The notes beneath the pieces are model-generated. The model was not told where the DNA came from. It saw only the letters and a list, made by a program, of their open reading frames with translations, and searched no databases. Of a stretch of DNA of 64,000 bases, positions 1 through 17,943 are shown piece after piece. This DNA comes from Glebionis coronaria (taxonomy: Eukaryota; Streptophyta; Magnoliopsida; Asterales; Asteraceae): the NCBI GenBank assembly GCA_025667525.1, contig CM046874.1:665836963-665900962 (forward strand), written 5' to 3'. How positions within the stretch are numbered: position 1 is the stretch's first letter; each line of letters starts with the position of its first letter. The position numbers and the translations under genes were made by a program.

Positions 1-257
1 TCATTAAGTTGATCATAAGCTATAATTTCATTTTTATCATTTGTTGCTTGATAATCACCAAAGATAGTAATATGACTAAGATCAATATCCTTAGACTTCA
101 CATAAGTTTCAAATCTATATTTTTTCAATAGATGAACCATTAGCTTCAAAGAGTCGTGTTCTTTGTATATATTTCCCCTCTTTCTAGTTTTCGAAATCCA
201 TTAGACAATATAAAGTTTTAAAATACAATACATGTTTTGAAAAAACCTTAATATCTT
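1..257 (-). pseudogene. Copia gag N-terminal remnant
   Basis: Read on the minus strand, about 20-200 translates to a gag-like stretch containing RFETYVKSKDIDL and FGDYQ, the pattern found near the N-terminus of plant Ty1/Copia Gag proteins. The frame is not clean: the upstream part is degraded and the fragment runs off the window edge. It lies just downstream, in minus-strand sense, of a primer-binding site at 258-269, which is where gag belongs. Assignment rests on motif recognition and layout. No complete ORF remains. Confidence 0.55.
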
Positions 258-269
258 GCTCTGATACTA
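258..269 (-). other. Primer-binding site of the left-edge Copia element
   Basis: On the minus strand this reads TAGTATCAGAGC, one mismatch from the plant initiator-tRNA-Met site TGGTATCAGAGC. It lies between the gag remnant and the LTR-like sequence starting near 274. Confidence 0.6.
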
Positions 270-273
270 ACTA

Positions 274-1200
274 TGAAGACTAGAAGGGAGGAGTGGTTGA
301 ATAGTTTTCCATTTAAAAATACCCTTTAAATTTTTTTAGCCGGTTAATGTGAAGTGTTAGTGATGTTGATAGAAATGTAATAAGATAAGTATGCGAAAAA
401 TAAAAGTAAAGATAGAGAGACATGGGGAACGGTATGACCGTGGACATGATGATTCATAGTGGTTCGACACAAGAACGCCTTTCTTACCCTACTCCATTCC
501 CCGAGTCACATACTCGAGAGTTCACAACATTACACAACAAACTCCTTTATCGGTAGAGAAACCTTTACACGACACAATGTTGCTTACACATTTTTAAGGT
601 ACAAAGCTAGATACCGGGTTCTATCACACTAGTAGAACCGATCAAAACATAATACAACACAACACCTTGTTTTGACATATGTCACTCGAGATCTTGATCA
701 CACAAGATATATCTCACTTGATTACAATCACCTACACTATATAATGATGATTTGTTTGTTATTTCAAAGATCTACAACATAACTTCCGATCTTGAGATGG
801 GAGAGAAAAGGCGTGAAGTAACAAGACCCCTCGAGCTTGACTTTCATGAGAATCGCTTTTCCTTGAATTTCTACAAGAGAAAGCACAAGAAACAAGAAGA
901 GAATATATTAGATCTAAAATCTAGTTAGTTGGAGAAAATATATGAGTGAGAGGGATGAGTATCAAGTCGAAAATGAGCTCTTATTTATAGGCAAATGTGC
1001 ACTGTTTACACGGAGCCCTTAGAACCTTTTACCAAAGGATTCACCCTTATATCCGAAGGCTCCGTGGATTTGGGCGGGTTGGACCTTGGCTAACTCGGGT
1101 AAAACTATTCAAACCCCAAATTTATCCAAGATTACATGTGACTTCACCCATGATGGCACCTAGATATTCTTTTACTTTTGATTTACCTTAAAAAAAATTA
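274..1200 (-). mobile_element. Copia 5' LTR, partial, outer border unknown
   Basis: The sequence next to the PBS begins TGAAGACT on the plus strand, so the minus-strand LTR would end in ...CA. Around 982-992 the minus strand reads CCTATAAATAAG, a good TATA box pointing toward the gag remnant, as expected for a 5' LTR promoter. No second LTR copy is in the window, so the outer border is a guess and may extend past 1200. A short open frame at 997-1191 has no recognisable content. Confidence 0.5.
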
Positions 1201-1540
1201 AATATACTTAAGTAAATGTGTATAATTGACCTAGATAATTAAGAAAGTAAAATGTAAAATGAATATGACGATAAATATGTTTAGTTAAGAAGACTGTTGG
1301 TTTGAAACTTCCATAATAATGTATTTTCCCTTTAAGCAACTTTGTAATTTATTATCAACAAAATACGAAAGATCTAAAAATAGAATTAAACGTCTTTACG
1401 GCTTATTTGTATTAGCAAGATTTAATGGTCCGACATGTGGTTTGTTTTTAATGTTGATAAGACTTAACTTTTTGGCCCGTGGATGATCCTAGAAGTAGGG
1501 TAGGGGGTATTTTTCCTATAAGTATATATCTCTCTTCCGC
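1201..1540. other. AT-rich sequence, nothing recognised
   Basis: No coding or repeat signature is visible. It may include the outer part of the preceding LTR. Confidence 0.4.
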
Positions 1541-2790
1541 TAAACGGTGTCAAACTTTTGGGTGGTTCAGTCAGTTTGGATGAAGGTTTATGTCAGGATT
1601 TATTCTTTAATCTTCTTAATGAATTCAATCTACAAACTTCATGATCTTCAATTTGAGCTTCTTATTCTTCGTAGTTGTGTTGAAGTTGAGAATCTATCTT
1701 ATACTTTGAGGATATGTTATCCTTTGTATTTATTGGAGGCTCAAGCTCAGTTTGAACATGCGTCATGTGCCTCCCTAGAGGTTTTTAGTCACCTCTTCAG
1801 GGCCAGGGGTTTAGTGATTGGTAGTGGTGTCTTGCCACTCTCCAAATCAAGTTGGGTGGTCTTGACATCCTTTCAGCGGGAGACATTATTCAATATGCTT
1901 TTTCGCCTGACGTATGCTAACGAGTGCCCTTTATGTCGATATACTAATGAGGACTAAAATAGACGCCCACGAGTCTTCTTTTTAGCATGTTCTTGATGAT
2001 TTTAACACAACGTGCGATGTTGATGTGCTCTCTATCACCAATGGCACTTTTTCCCCTCCCACATATGATGAAACCATGGTAAAGTGTTAATTTGGTGTCA
2101 TTGAGAAAGACCTTGTTTTAAGTACTCATTAACTTCATGACAGGTGGCTATTCTCAGTTGCATTGGTGCTACCACGCACAAGATTTATTTTTCAACATCC
2201 CTGTTAACGACTTGGGGCAAAAGATGAATCACTATTAATTCTGCCATTTGTTGTGTTATAGGCTTGAAATACCTATGTTCTATGAAGTTAGCTTATGTCC
2301 GAGCTGCGATGCGCATCGGATGGACCAATGGGAGATCATGCGGTCCACTATTCAAGTGAAGTGAACGTGAAGTTTAGGCACAATCGGGTGCGTGATATTC
2401 TTGTTGGTATATGTTTCAAGATTGGAACCATGACACGTATGGAGAATTTAGTAGGATTCCTCTCGGAGGATGGGAAGGATCTACGACATGCCGATCTCCT
2501 ACTATTCAATTGGCTTCAATGTAAAGATGCACGTTTAGATGTGAGTGACATCTCTCCCTTTGCTGGTATGGGGGAGACATCCTGGGTTCAATGGGTAGCC
2601 TTTCACAATGTCGTGGAGAAGAAAAAGAGAAAGTATGCATCCATATGTAAGGACAACAGATACAAGTTCATACCGTTTTCTTTTGCTACATTCAGGGAAT
2701 CCGATACGAAGGCTTTAAACACACTTTAACCTATTAAGTCTATTTCCATTAGCCACTTAAATAATACAAAAAATGTAAAAAAAATTAACA
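1541..2790 (+). pseudogene. Degraded non-LTR-type reverse-transcriptase C-terminal region
   Basis: Two open segments (1547-1957 and 2295-2729) and the sequence between them resemble, in order, the post-RT part of a plant reverse-transcriptase-associated protein family. Visible are LRSCVEVENLSYTLR, a GGLDILSAGDIIQYAF-like stretch in a shifted frame near 1855-1905, CPLC near 1927, then in another frame RLEIPMF..CPSC near 2262-2310, GDHAVH near 2330, FRHNRVRDIL near 2385, and LRHADLLLFNW...DV near 2480-2545. The order Cys-x2-Cys, His-x3-(Cys/Tyr), then R(P/H)AD...D resembles the CCHC finger plus restriction-like endonuclease of R2-type LINEs, but that reading is inference. Stops, at least two frame changes and a lost cysteine (H-A-V-H-Y) mark it as dead. 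It ends just before element A. Confidence 0.5.
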
Positions 2791-3709
2791 AGACACAATA
2801 AATGACACGTGCCCAAAACGAAGTCAAACAGGTTTGGGTTGAAGATAAACAAGTTTGGGTCAAAAGAAGGTTCATTGGTATAACCTGTTGTAACAAACTT
2901 ATTTCTCACATATAGTAGCGGAAGATAATCCAGGATATTACTTCATAGAACACAAGTCATAATAATAGAAAACAACTTAAAAGAGTATTTAAATCAACTT
3001 TATTTATATATCATTCAAAAATCAGACTTTTACAACATGAGGTTCCCAAAATCTATAAGAATAATTTCAATATCATGCCTCTTCAAGCCATCCTTATGCT
3101 GCTCTATACTATCGGTCACAATTACCTGAATTATATGCTTAAAAGTCAGCACAAAGGTTGAGTGAATTCATACGTTTGAAATAACATTTCGAATACATGT
3201 TCTACCACTTGAGCTACGTTGCTATTCACCCATAAAACAATATTTTACTGCACTAAGCTCATAACATGAAAACTAACGAGAATTCATCGAAGTGACCGCC
3301 ATGACAGATTTTGTCATGACAAGTAACCCGCATGGACAGGTACCCATTAATTCTAATAAAGTAAGCTCGATTACCCACACGGGCGGGTAACACAAATAGG
3401 ATTTGTTACTTACAATAGATCATTCACATTATTAGCGCACACATAACAGTGTTAATGACTTATCAAGTTTTAGAAACATCTAACAAGATTTGGCACTCGT
3501 GCAATAACATATTTCAATAAAATCATACAATTAAAAACCACATGTATTCCAGTTTTAGCATGTATCCCCCTCACGGGTTTTCAAATCATTTAGAAAGCAT
3601 TAAAGTGAGGCTATGAACTCACCTGGCATCCATAAAGTCTGAGTTACATCAGATACATTTCATTCACAAACAAACAACTTTGTCTCACAAACCTGGGTCA
3701 ACACATATG

Positions 3710-5415
<1,706 letters not shown>

Positions 5416-7704
5416 AGTCTTTATCTTCAATTCCAAGTTTTAAGTATTCGTTTGTGATATTTGCCTAATATTCATAGTTTTTTGAAGTATCACATCATTT
5501 TTCGGGCCATCATACTTCAGGAGCCATTCTCTAAACGTTTGAGGAGCGAGGGCACATTAAATCGTAAACTCAACCACCCAGTCAGAACGTGATATCGAGA
5601 AGGAACATCTTTAGTACAAAGCTCTTTACTAACATGACATGTTTATTACTTTCTTCAAATGATATGTATAGTATTTATAGTTTACATAATTACATTTTCA
5701 ACCCTTATAGTTATAACTTTAACTTATTTACACTTTTAACCCTTAAAGAATATAGTTTAAGTATTTACATTTTTAACCTTCTAATATTAACCTAAAGGTT
5801 TCAAGCTTTACAATATCAATCCTTATAGTTTTAAATTTAGTAAAATAACCCTTTTGGCCCATATTTATAGTTTCAGAAATGATAGTTTTAGTCCCTAGAC
5901 TTGTTTAAATTTACATAACTAGCTCGAATTTTTACAAATTGATCTAGGAACTTAAAACAAAATTTATAAATCTATTTATAATCATAGTAACATTAGTTTT
6001 CCAGATCTATAGCTTTTGAAATAAATTTTAACTTATTATTTTATATAGATTACAAAACTAAGGTTTTATTACATCTTTAGCCTATAACTACCATTTTAGA
6101 TCATTATATGAACGAAGACTTTTTGGAATATCTTATTTAGAATATAACTAAGCTTAAATACTTATAACTTAAGAATAAATTATTGAACATGGTGCATACT
6201 TAAAATAATAAAACCGGAAATCTAAGTATTCTAATAGAACACATGGACTATATATTCTTCACAACTCTTCAAGGACGCTTGGAACAACTTATACGGATTT
6301 CTAATGATCTTAGGAAATTCTTAGGACTTCAATGGAAGCTTTAGAACATAAGGTGTAGGTGTTTATATGTGAAATTGAAGGATGATATGAAAATGAACCT
6401 AAAGACCTCTATGTATACTCTTTTCAACACTTAGCCTCCAAGTTAAGGATATGAACGTCTAGGAAATGTGTTATGGTGACTAAGGGATGCTAGTAACATA
6501 TCTATGCAAGTTTTAATAAGCTTAGAGCTTATGGATAGGTATTAGGAAACATAAAGTACCATTTTGTAAAGTTTTAATCATTCCTTTTCTAACAAACCAA
6601 GCAACTAGGTGATGCACCTACTTTCTAGGCTGCTTATGGCTGTAAATATCTTATATATTTTTAATTGAATGTTTGAATTAGGATGGAAGGCGTTTGAATG
6701 GGTTTTGGAGGGAAAAAACCTAGGCGTATTCACTATTAGGGCTTGTAACTTTGTAACTTTATAACTTTGTAGCTTTGTAGTTCTTGTAATTAAGGGTTTA
6801 GGAAACTGATTAGTGATGGATTAGGGTGTAATTAGGGTTTAAACATTGTATTTAGGAATTTTGGATCCTTGGTTTGAAGCTTAACCTAAGTTTGAAGTGA
6901 AATTAGGAAGAAAAGCGTAGTCGGGTTAGTGTTTCTAGTGATCTAGGGTTCAATCCTTGTTATTGCCATTATTCTCACTTTGGCTACTGATGTGAACTCA
7001 ATTTATATCTCTTACATTGTCAATAATGTGTTCATGGAGTTTCTATACTTATTTTAATAAGTTATTCCACGTAAAAATATCTAAAGTGTGAAAATACCTA
7101 TTTTGACCTAATTTATAAGTCATGCATTGAAATGTTATACCTTGTGCATTAGGGTGGTTGAAACTTATCTTAGGATGATATTATTACCAAAATGTAATGC
7201 TATTAAGTTTGTACACTTTTCCTAAAATAATATGCATTGATTCTAAGTGAAATGGGTAATATAGGGATTTTAAGGTAATATGCCTAAATGACTTGTACCT
7301 TGATCTTAGGGATTTGGAACTAAGGTTTGAGATTGAAATAATACTTATAAATGATCTATATATCTTGTACATAATCATTTATTACTTATTCATAAGTATT
7401 GTGTAGTTATATTGCTTCAAATTTGGGTTTATAAGTGATTTTTAGGGTTTCTAAGGATTTTAGGGCATCATAGCTATTTTTGAGATGTTCTTATCAGTAT
7501 GATACTTATAGGATTATTTTTAGAACTTATACTTGATATATACATAGTTTTTACAACATATATGAATATGTTGAATTGGCAGTTCAAGTTATGAGAACTT
7601 ATTCGTCGTAACAAGTAAGGCACAAAAGCAAAAATCTCTTGTGAATTTTCATATTCACACAATCATAACACATAACACATAAGTGAAATTTGAGGATTGT
7701 CACA

Positions 7705-7722
7705 GTCTCCACCCCTTAAGGA
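7705..7722 (-). other. Element A polypurine tract
   Basis: On the minus strand, AAGGGGTGGAGAC directly precedes the 3' LTR start TGTGACAATCC. Confidence 0.7.
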
Positions 7723-7756
7723 AATCTCTTCCCGATATTTCGATAAAGAGTGATGT

Positions 7757-8040
7757 CATAAAATACAGACGAGCAAAATCCTCACATTTCCAAGTATATT
7801 AAGGCCCTCTCTCAGGGTTCCATTCATAATTCAACAATTATAAATACAATATTACACCATATAATTTAGTTTATCTTTGAGCGGAAACTCTTTTGTTGGG
7901 ATGATAATAGATTCATCAGATAAACATTTCTTCATATTTGAAACGCAAAAAGTATCATGAACATTATTGAGTTCTTTTGGAAAGTCATGTTAATATGTCA
8001 CGGTCCAATTCAAATTTTTTTGAATGGTCCAATGTACTTT
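7757..8040 (-). pseudogene. Element A integrase C-terminus and chromodomain remnant
   Basis: Minus-strand translation, allowing frameshifts, gives YIGPF..IGPV, PKELNNVHDTFCVSNMKKCL, DESIIIPTKEFPLKDKLNY and WNPERGP.YTWKCEDF. These align in order with [38 protein letters not shown] and [17 protein letters not shown] of the intact gag-pol at 36657-41279. The piece is therefore the end of a Tekay-type pol with its chromodomain, immediately before the purine tract as expected. Several stops and indels are present. Confidence 0.75.
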
Positions 8041-8549
8041 TGTTTGCTTTTCGAATCGAATAATACCTTTTCAAGGTAATACTTAATAATTTTCTCGTTC
8101 AGAATTCTGACGATTTATTAATTCTACAATTGTCTTACATCGAATATCTTTAAGTCCATTTATAATTCCTTTCTTACATAAAGATGCGTCCAAATTTATG
8201 CATGGAAGACATCATAAATTTGTGATTCAAGTTTATTTATTTGACTTAAGAAGTGTCCTAATTCAATCAACTAAACAGATTGTAAATCATTGACTTAGAA
8301 ATTTCTAACATAACACGAGTATTATCATAATTTCGAAAATATAACGAGGATAAGACGAATATTCCAGAATTTGGCATATTCATGATACCCTTAAATTTTC
8401 TTCATACTTCCGCGTAGGTAAGACGTTCCTACATATAAAAGCTAAGAATAAGATTTCTTAGAGACGGACGATAGATAAAGAGAAGTCGGTATTTTATTCC
8501 ATATAACATGTATATAAAATACATGATGATTCTACCAAACATATGACTT
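8041..8549 (-). other. Element A interior, pol mostly deleted
   Basis: Only about 500 bp separates the gag remnant from the integrase C-terminus, where an intact relative has about 3.3 kb. I see no RT, RNase H or integrase-core motifs, so a large internal deletion is inferred. Confidence 0.6.
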
Positions 8550-9070
8550 ATAAAGCCTCTCGCCCTTACAATTCCTAGTCCAATGACCTACTATGTTGAA
8601 AATTGGACACCAGATGGTGCATAGTCCTGTATAATGCAGAGTGCATTTCGTACACAGAAGTATAGTTCCATCATATACACCGTAGGTTGGATTTGTAATC
8701 ATAAGGTATGGTAGTTTCTGGTTTATTAGAATTTATGGACGTTCTTTCATTGTTGATTTACGCTTAAGATTTTTCCAATTTTTGCACAAGATTGTGCTTA
8801 ATTACCTTGTTCATCAAGTTTTGGGTTACGTTAATGACTTCTTCCAATATTTTTGGATTTGGATGTGGTAATTTTTCTTCAAAATCTTTGATAAAATTCC
8901 TTGATAAGATCTTGTGATAAAATCTTTTGATGAATGCCTTCGTCATTCTACGAGATAGGATTCAACTTTGCTAACTCTTGAAATCTCCTCGTGTAGGTCT
9001 CGAGGTTATTTCCTTTTATCATTAGATAGCGGAGTTCTCCTTTCACCTTCTCGATTTCGATTGGAGAATA
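8550..9070 (-). pseudogene. Element A gag and zinc-knuckle remnant
   Basis: The minus strand near 9062-8955 reads IEKVKGELRYLMIKGNNLET, then YTRRFQELAKLNP, matching the gag of element D ([28 protein letters not shown]). Positions 8946-8764 then give NPKILEEVINVTQNLMNKVI, matching [18 protein letters not shown]. Near 8650-8555 there is CTKCTLHYTGLC followed by GHWTRNCKG, a decayed copy of the [12 protein letters not shown] plus GHKAKEC region. It is broken by stops and frameshifts. Confidence 0.75.
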
Positions 9071-10019
9071 ATCTTATTAAGAGATATTATAAATTTATTC
9101 AAGTAATCTCATAAGCTTCTTTTATCTCAATAGGTTGAGTATAAAGAATCCACAAAATAACTGACGAAGTGCTATCTTCTGGTAGCAAGCTTCACTTTAC
9201 AATTCCCAATATGATTAATACGAGAGAAAACTGATTTAGCTCTTTAAATCCAACGGATGATACTAGTAATATCTTTTCTTCTATGGATTAAAAACTAACC
9301 AGTCATCGAATCTTCTCGTAAATAGTAATTCATATTTATAGGATTGCAGCTACATCATCGTCAATCATTCGTCGAAGACCTTCAGGATTTAGAGTGATAA
9401 ATACAAGAGAAAGAATTCATAAACAAGATATACTTATATGAAAAAAGCATCTGTCACATATGTATATGGATACATATAAATGCTTATCGAACATAAGGTC
9501 TATCTTTTGGGTTTATTTGGTAGGGTATATAGGAAAACTTCATATGTTGATTACCATTCATATATGGGGATAATAAATCCAACTGAAAAACATAATTCCA
9601 AAGTTTACAATCGATTTATGAAGATATGACTCATACATAATCGTAACATAAGCAACCATAATATGCAACAACTTGTCTTATATAAGGCAAGTGTTTTTGT
9701 ACATATCATGTATCCTCTTAAGTCTTTCTTTAAACTTGCGAGTTATATTTAACCATTAATTCACATTATCATAGAAGATAACAAAAATTCCAAAAATATA
9801 TACTTTACCAAGCATATGCTTTTTCCAGAATTAACGCAATAAGATTCATAAACATTCGTGAGAAAACCAAGAAATAAAGATCTCTTACTTTTTAGAAATA
9901 AGTATGAAATAATAATATTTGATGAGAAACATAACTTTTATTTATTAACAACTCGTCTGTTTATATTTATTGGACAAACTTCATTGTTAACATAAAAGTA
10001 AAGACATAAATTTGAAAAT
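9071..10019 (-). other. Element A interior spacer, no coding signal
   Basis: AT-rich sequence between the upstream-ORF remnant and gag. In element D the corresponding aORF-gag spacer is much shorter (264 bp), and the N-terminal half of gag is not recognisable here. Confidence 0.5.
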
Positions 10020-10375
10020 ATTTACAACTTCTAGTCTAATGTCTTCATCTCTTCTTCTCAAGTTCCTTGATGACATTCAAAAAACTTCGAAATATTGGCT
10101 CGATGTATAATTTGAGTGTCCTCAATGATTAACTCTAGAGTAGAAATCTTTATTCGAGCTTGAACAATTTCTTCATCGCGTATCACTTGTCTTCTCTACA
10201 ACTTGGCCTTAACTTCTTCAAAATCTTTTTCTAACTTCTCAAAATCTCGTTGTATGATTCTTCGGCCTTTCCTAAGTCCTAGAACTTTATCTTTACGATC
10301 TTCAATACGCTCGGGAGTAAGTTCTTTCAAAGGGGATAGGATTTCTTTAATTTGTTGTTTATAGGTGAATTTTCA
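10020..10375 (-). pseudogene. Element A upstream ORF, C-terminal coiled-coil remnant
   Basis: Minus-strand translation gives QIKEILSPLKELTPERIEDR, then LRKGRRIIQRDFEKLEKDFEEVKAKL, a stop, then RRQVIRDEEIVQARIKISTLE. This is a charged heptad-rich coiled coil like the C-terminus of the 406-aa upstream ORF of element D (position and style match; sequence identity is low). Element B split this ORF from its N-terminal half at 20851-21134. Confidence 0.55.
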
Positions 10376-10380
10376 AATAT

Positions 10381-10385
10381 AGGTG
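10381..10385. repeat. Target-site duplication of element B, left copy (AGGTG)
   Basis: AGGTG directly precedes TGTGAGAACTCG. The identical AGGTG follows the right LTR at 20846-20850. Confidence 0.9.
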
Positions 10386-13291
10386 TGTGAGAACTCGTAC
10401 TTTCCCAGCATTATTTTATTCTTTTTATTCGTGTTATCGAATTCTCTAACGTATTTCGTTTTCTTGTATTTTATAAGTAAATCCTGAGATTATATTAATT
10501 TTCAATAAATTATACTTTTCAAGTATTTTCGGATCATTGATAAATACTTAATCGGGAATTATAAAATTCTTATTTTATTTTTCCATATTTATTTAAATCA
10601 AGTTTTTGATTTAAAATCACCCGCGTGCGTGTTACAACAAGTTTATTCAGAATCAATGTACAACGAGAATTCATAGTGATCGCGATACCGACGGGCGACG
10701 GATGCCCAAAATTTAACGTTTATTTATCGATTGTTTCGATAATTAATATTTTCGACGATTTCGTTTTAATTACGTATTAAGTTGTGTCGGGAAATCGTAT
10801 AATTATTTTTATGATGCATTGTAACTTTTAAAAAGTATTTTCACGAAACCCGAGCCCCGTAAATATTTTCAATATTTACCAATAATCATTTTCTACCCTT
10901 TAAACTATTAATTGTTTTTAGGTCCACAATTTTCAAACTTGGCAACATTGGTCCCTCCACTTAAACTACCATATATAACCCCCTTTTTTACTTCCACCAA
11001 AACACATATAATCATTTTTTTTAAAAAACACACAAACACTCTCTCCCCAGCCCCTTTGCCGTGACATCCCAACCAAAAACACCCTCAAAAATTTGATTTC
11101 CACCTTGATCTAACAAAAACAAAATCAAGACCCATCTCTAATATTTTCTTGTGATTCTAATGATATCAAATTCAAGCACATGCATCATGTTTCCTAAATT
11201 TTATGATTTCATGGTTGTATGATATTTTAATCATCATGCATGTGTCATTTTTGGTAAGATCATCTTATTTTGATCATAAAAAGTTGTATATTGATCTTGT
11301 GTTTTTGTTAGATTTTGCATGCAAGTATTTTTAGGAGTGTTTGGTTGATGGGAATGATAGTATAGTGATCCTAGAGGTATGGGAATGAGTGGTTTTGCTT
11401 GGAAATTGATTTGTCATGTTTTCTAAAAGTATAATTTAGGACAGCAGGTCTTTATCAAATTTTTCGTGGGTTTAAGGTCCGAGAAAGGCTAAGATTATTT
11501 GATTTTATTGTAGAGTTTTTTTAGACGCTCGCTTTAGTATAAAATAGAGCTTCTAAGTCATTACGAGTCAAAAGTTATACTAGTTTTAATATTCGTGTAC
11601 CGGGAGACGCAAGTCGGCAGAATCTGAAATTGTGGTTGATTTTGGGTCGACTCTCGGGGACTTTAGGCTTGGTTAGATAGTTGATACTACTGGTTTTCAA
11701 AGTTTACAAACTTATTTTGATGAGTCTAGTATTGGTTTCAAAAGACGGATTGTCGAATTAGTACTTTTAAAGTAGTCCAAACGGTTTTACAAAACAAGTG
11801 CACAAATCTGTCCTAATTTTGGAGTCGAGTAAAGTGTCGAGCTGATGGATTTTAAAGTGTGAACTTTGGATCAAATTTTGGTGAGGTCTTATACAGGTTA
11901 TAAATTACCTTGACACCAATTTTCATCTAAAACGGACAAGTCAAGATAGGGTAGATCGGTGTGTACATTCGGGATGTACTTGCTTATTTTATTTTGGACA
12001 TTTAGTTCAATGTTTGTGTTGAGTGAGTTTGAGTATTCACCATCGGACATGGTGACTTACTCAAGTGCTTAGTCATTATATAAATGACTTAGCTACTGGT
12101 CCGAATAAGGGTAAATAATAGTTTGAGTTGCGTTAACTTGGTGTCGTATAATGAGTCGTTTTCAAGTGTTCAAGTGTTTAAACGAGTAACGTTGGATAAA
12201 TGGATTCATTTGGTTCGTGCCAATGGTTTTGAAACATGAATAATTTGAAAATAGTTGAGTCATATTATATTTGGTACATATCGATATTCGAGTTCGAGTC
12301 TTAACGCGCACATTATTTTGATAGGTTGCGGTTTTCGTGTTTCCCCGGGCATCCATATCGTCGGTGATCGTCTACCACTACCGTTTCAACTCAGTTCCTG
12401 AGTACCGTGATTGACTTACCTCGTGGCTAAGGTGAGTTCATAGCCCCTTTTTACTTGTACATGGTTTCTAAACATGGGGTGAGATTTTACATGGTGGAAC
12501 ACAACCAAATTAAAAAATTTATTGCTATCTAGAACTTGTATGTTATTTAGAACGTGTATGCTTTACAGATGATTTCAATGGTATTATTGCTTTTAGACGT
12601 TAGCCTTGAGTTTCCTCTCCTATCATGAACTGTTAATTGTCCCATATGCTTTGCGCTAAGCGCGAATGTTGTGGGTGGATCCATCGGGATTGACAATCCC
12701 CGTTTCGATTACCTTGACGCACTAATATTTGTTTATACTTGAGTATTTAGGCTGAATACTCCCTAGAGGAACTTACGTTTGAGTTAAGCTTCGGTTCATG
12801 AGACTAAACAACAATAATATGCATCGTGACTATGAACAATGTACATAGTTAACCCCCCATTACGTGTTTTACAAATTCTATTGTGTTCCACACGTTTACT
12901 GCTAAACCTATGAATATCACTCAACTTTGTGTTGACGATTTTATATGTTTAATCTCAGGTATTATTACTTAGCTTTTCTTGGATGGAGCCCGCAGGATAT
13001 TATCGCAGCTTGGAGATTTATGTGCTACTTTTGAAAGATTGGATTTATATAAACTGTCAGAAGTTTATTCTATCTTTTGGGCAACTTTATGTTATAAATC
13101 GAGACGAAATAATAAATTTTTCCGCTTCTAAAACTCTGGGACCTATGTTTAAAAACTCTGACCTTTATGATGTAATGTACATGTTTTTATTTCGTCAGCT
13201 TTGTATGAACTGTAATTCATTGTTTCTTGTACTATGACGTGTTACCCCCTCGTTGCCTAGTTGTTCCATGTCAGATTTTGGTGGTCTCACA
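10386..13291 (+). repeat. Element B 5' LTR
   Basis: Contains a TATA box (CATATATAACC, 10970-10980), a splice-donor-like AAG|GTGAGTTC (GT at 12432), a conserved block at 12657-12705 also found in element D's LTR, and an acceptor-like ATCTCAG ending at 12958. It ends CTCACA followed by the PBS. Confidence 0.9.
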
Positions 13292-13294
13292 GAT

Positions 13295-13306
13295 TGGTAT
13301 CAGAGC
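13295..13306 (+). other. Element B primer-binding site
   Basis: TGGTATCAGAGC, complementary to the 3' end of initiator tRNA-Met, three bases after the 5' LTR. Confidence 0.9.

Positions 13307-17943
<4,637 letters not shown>

Noticed and set aside
12983..13237. 84-codon frame repeated at 20498-20791
   Set aside because: It lies in the element B LTRs; the repetition reflects the LTR pair, and no domain is visible.
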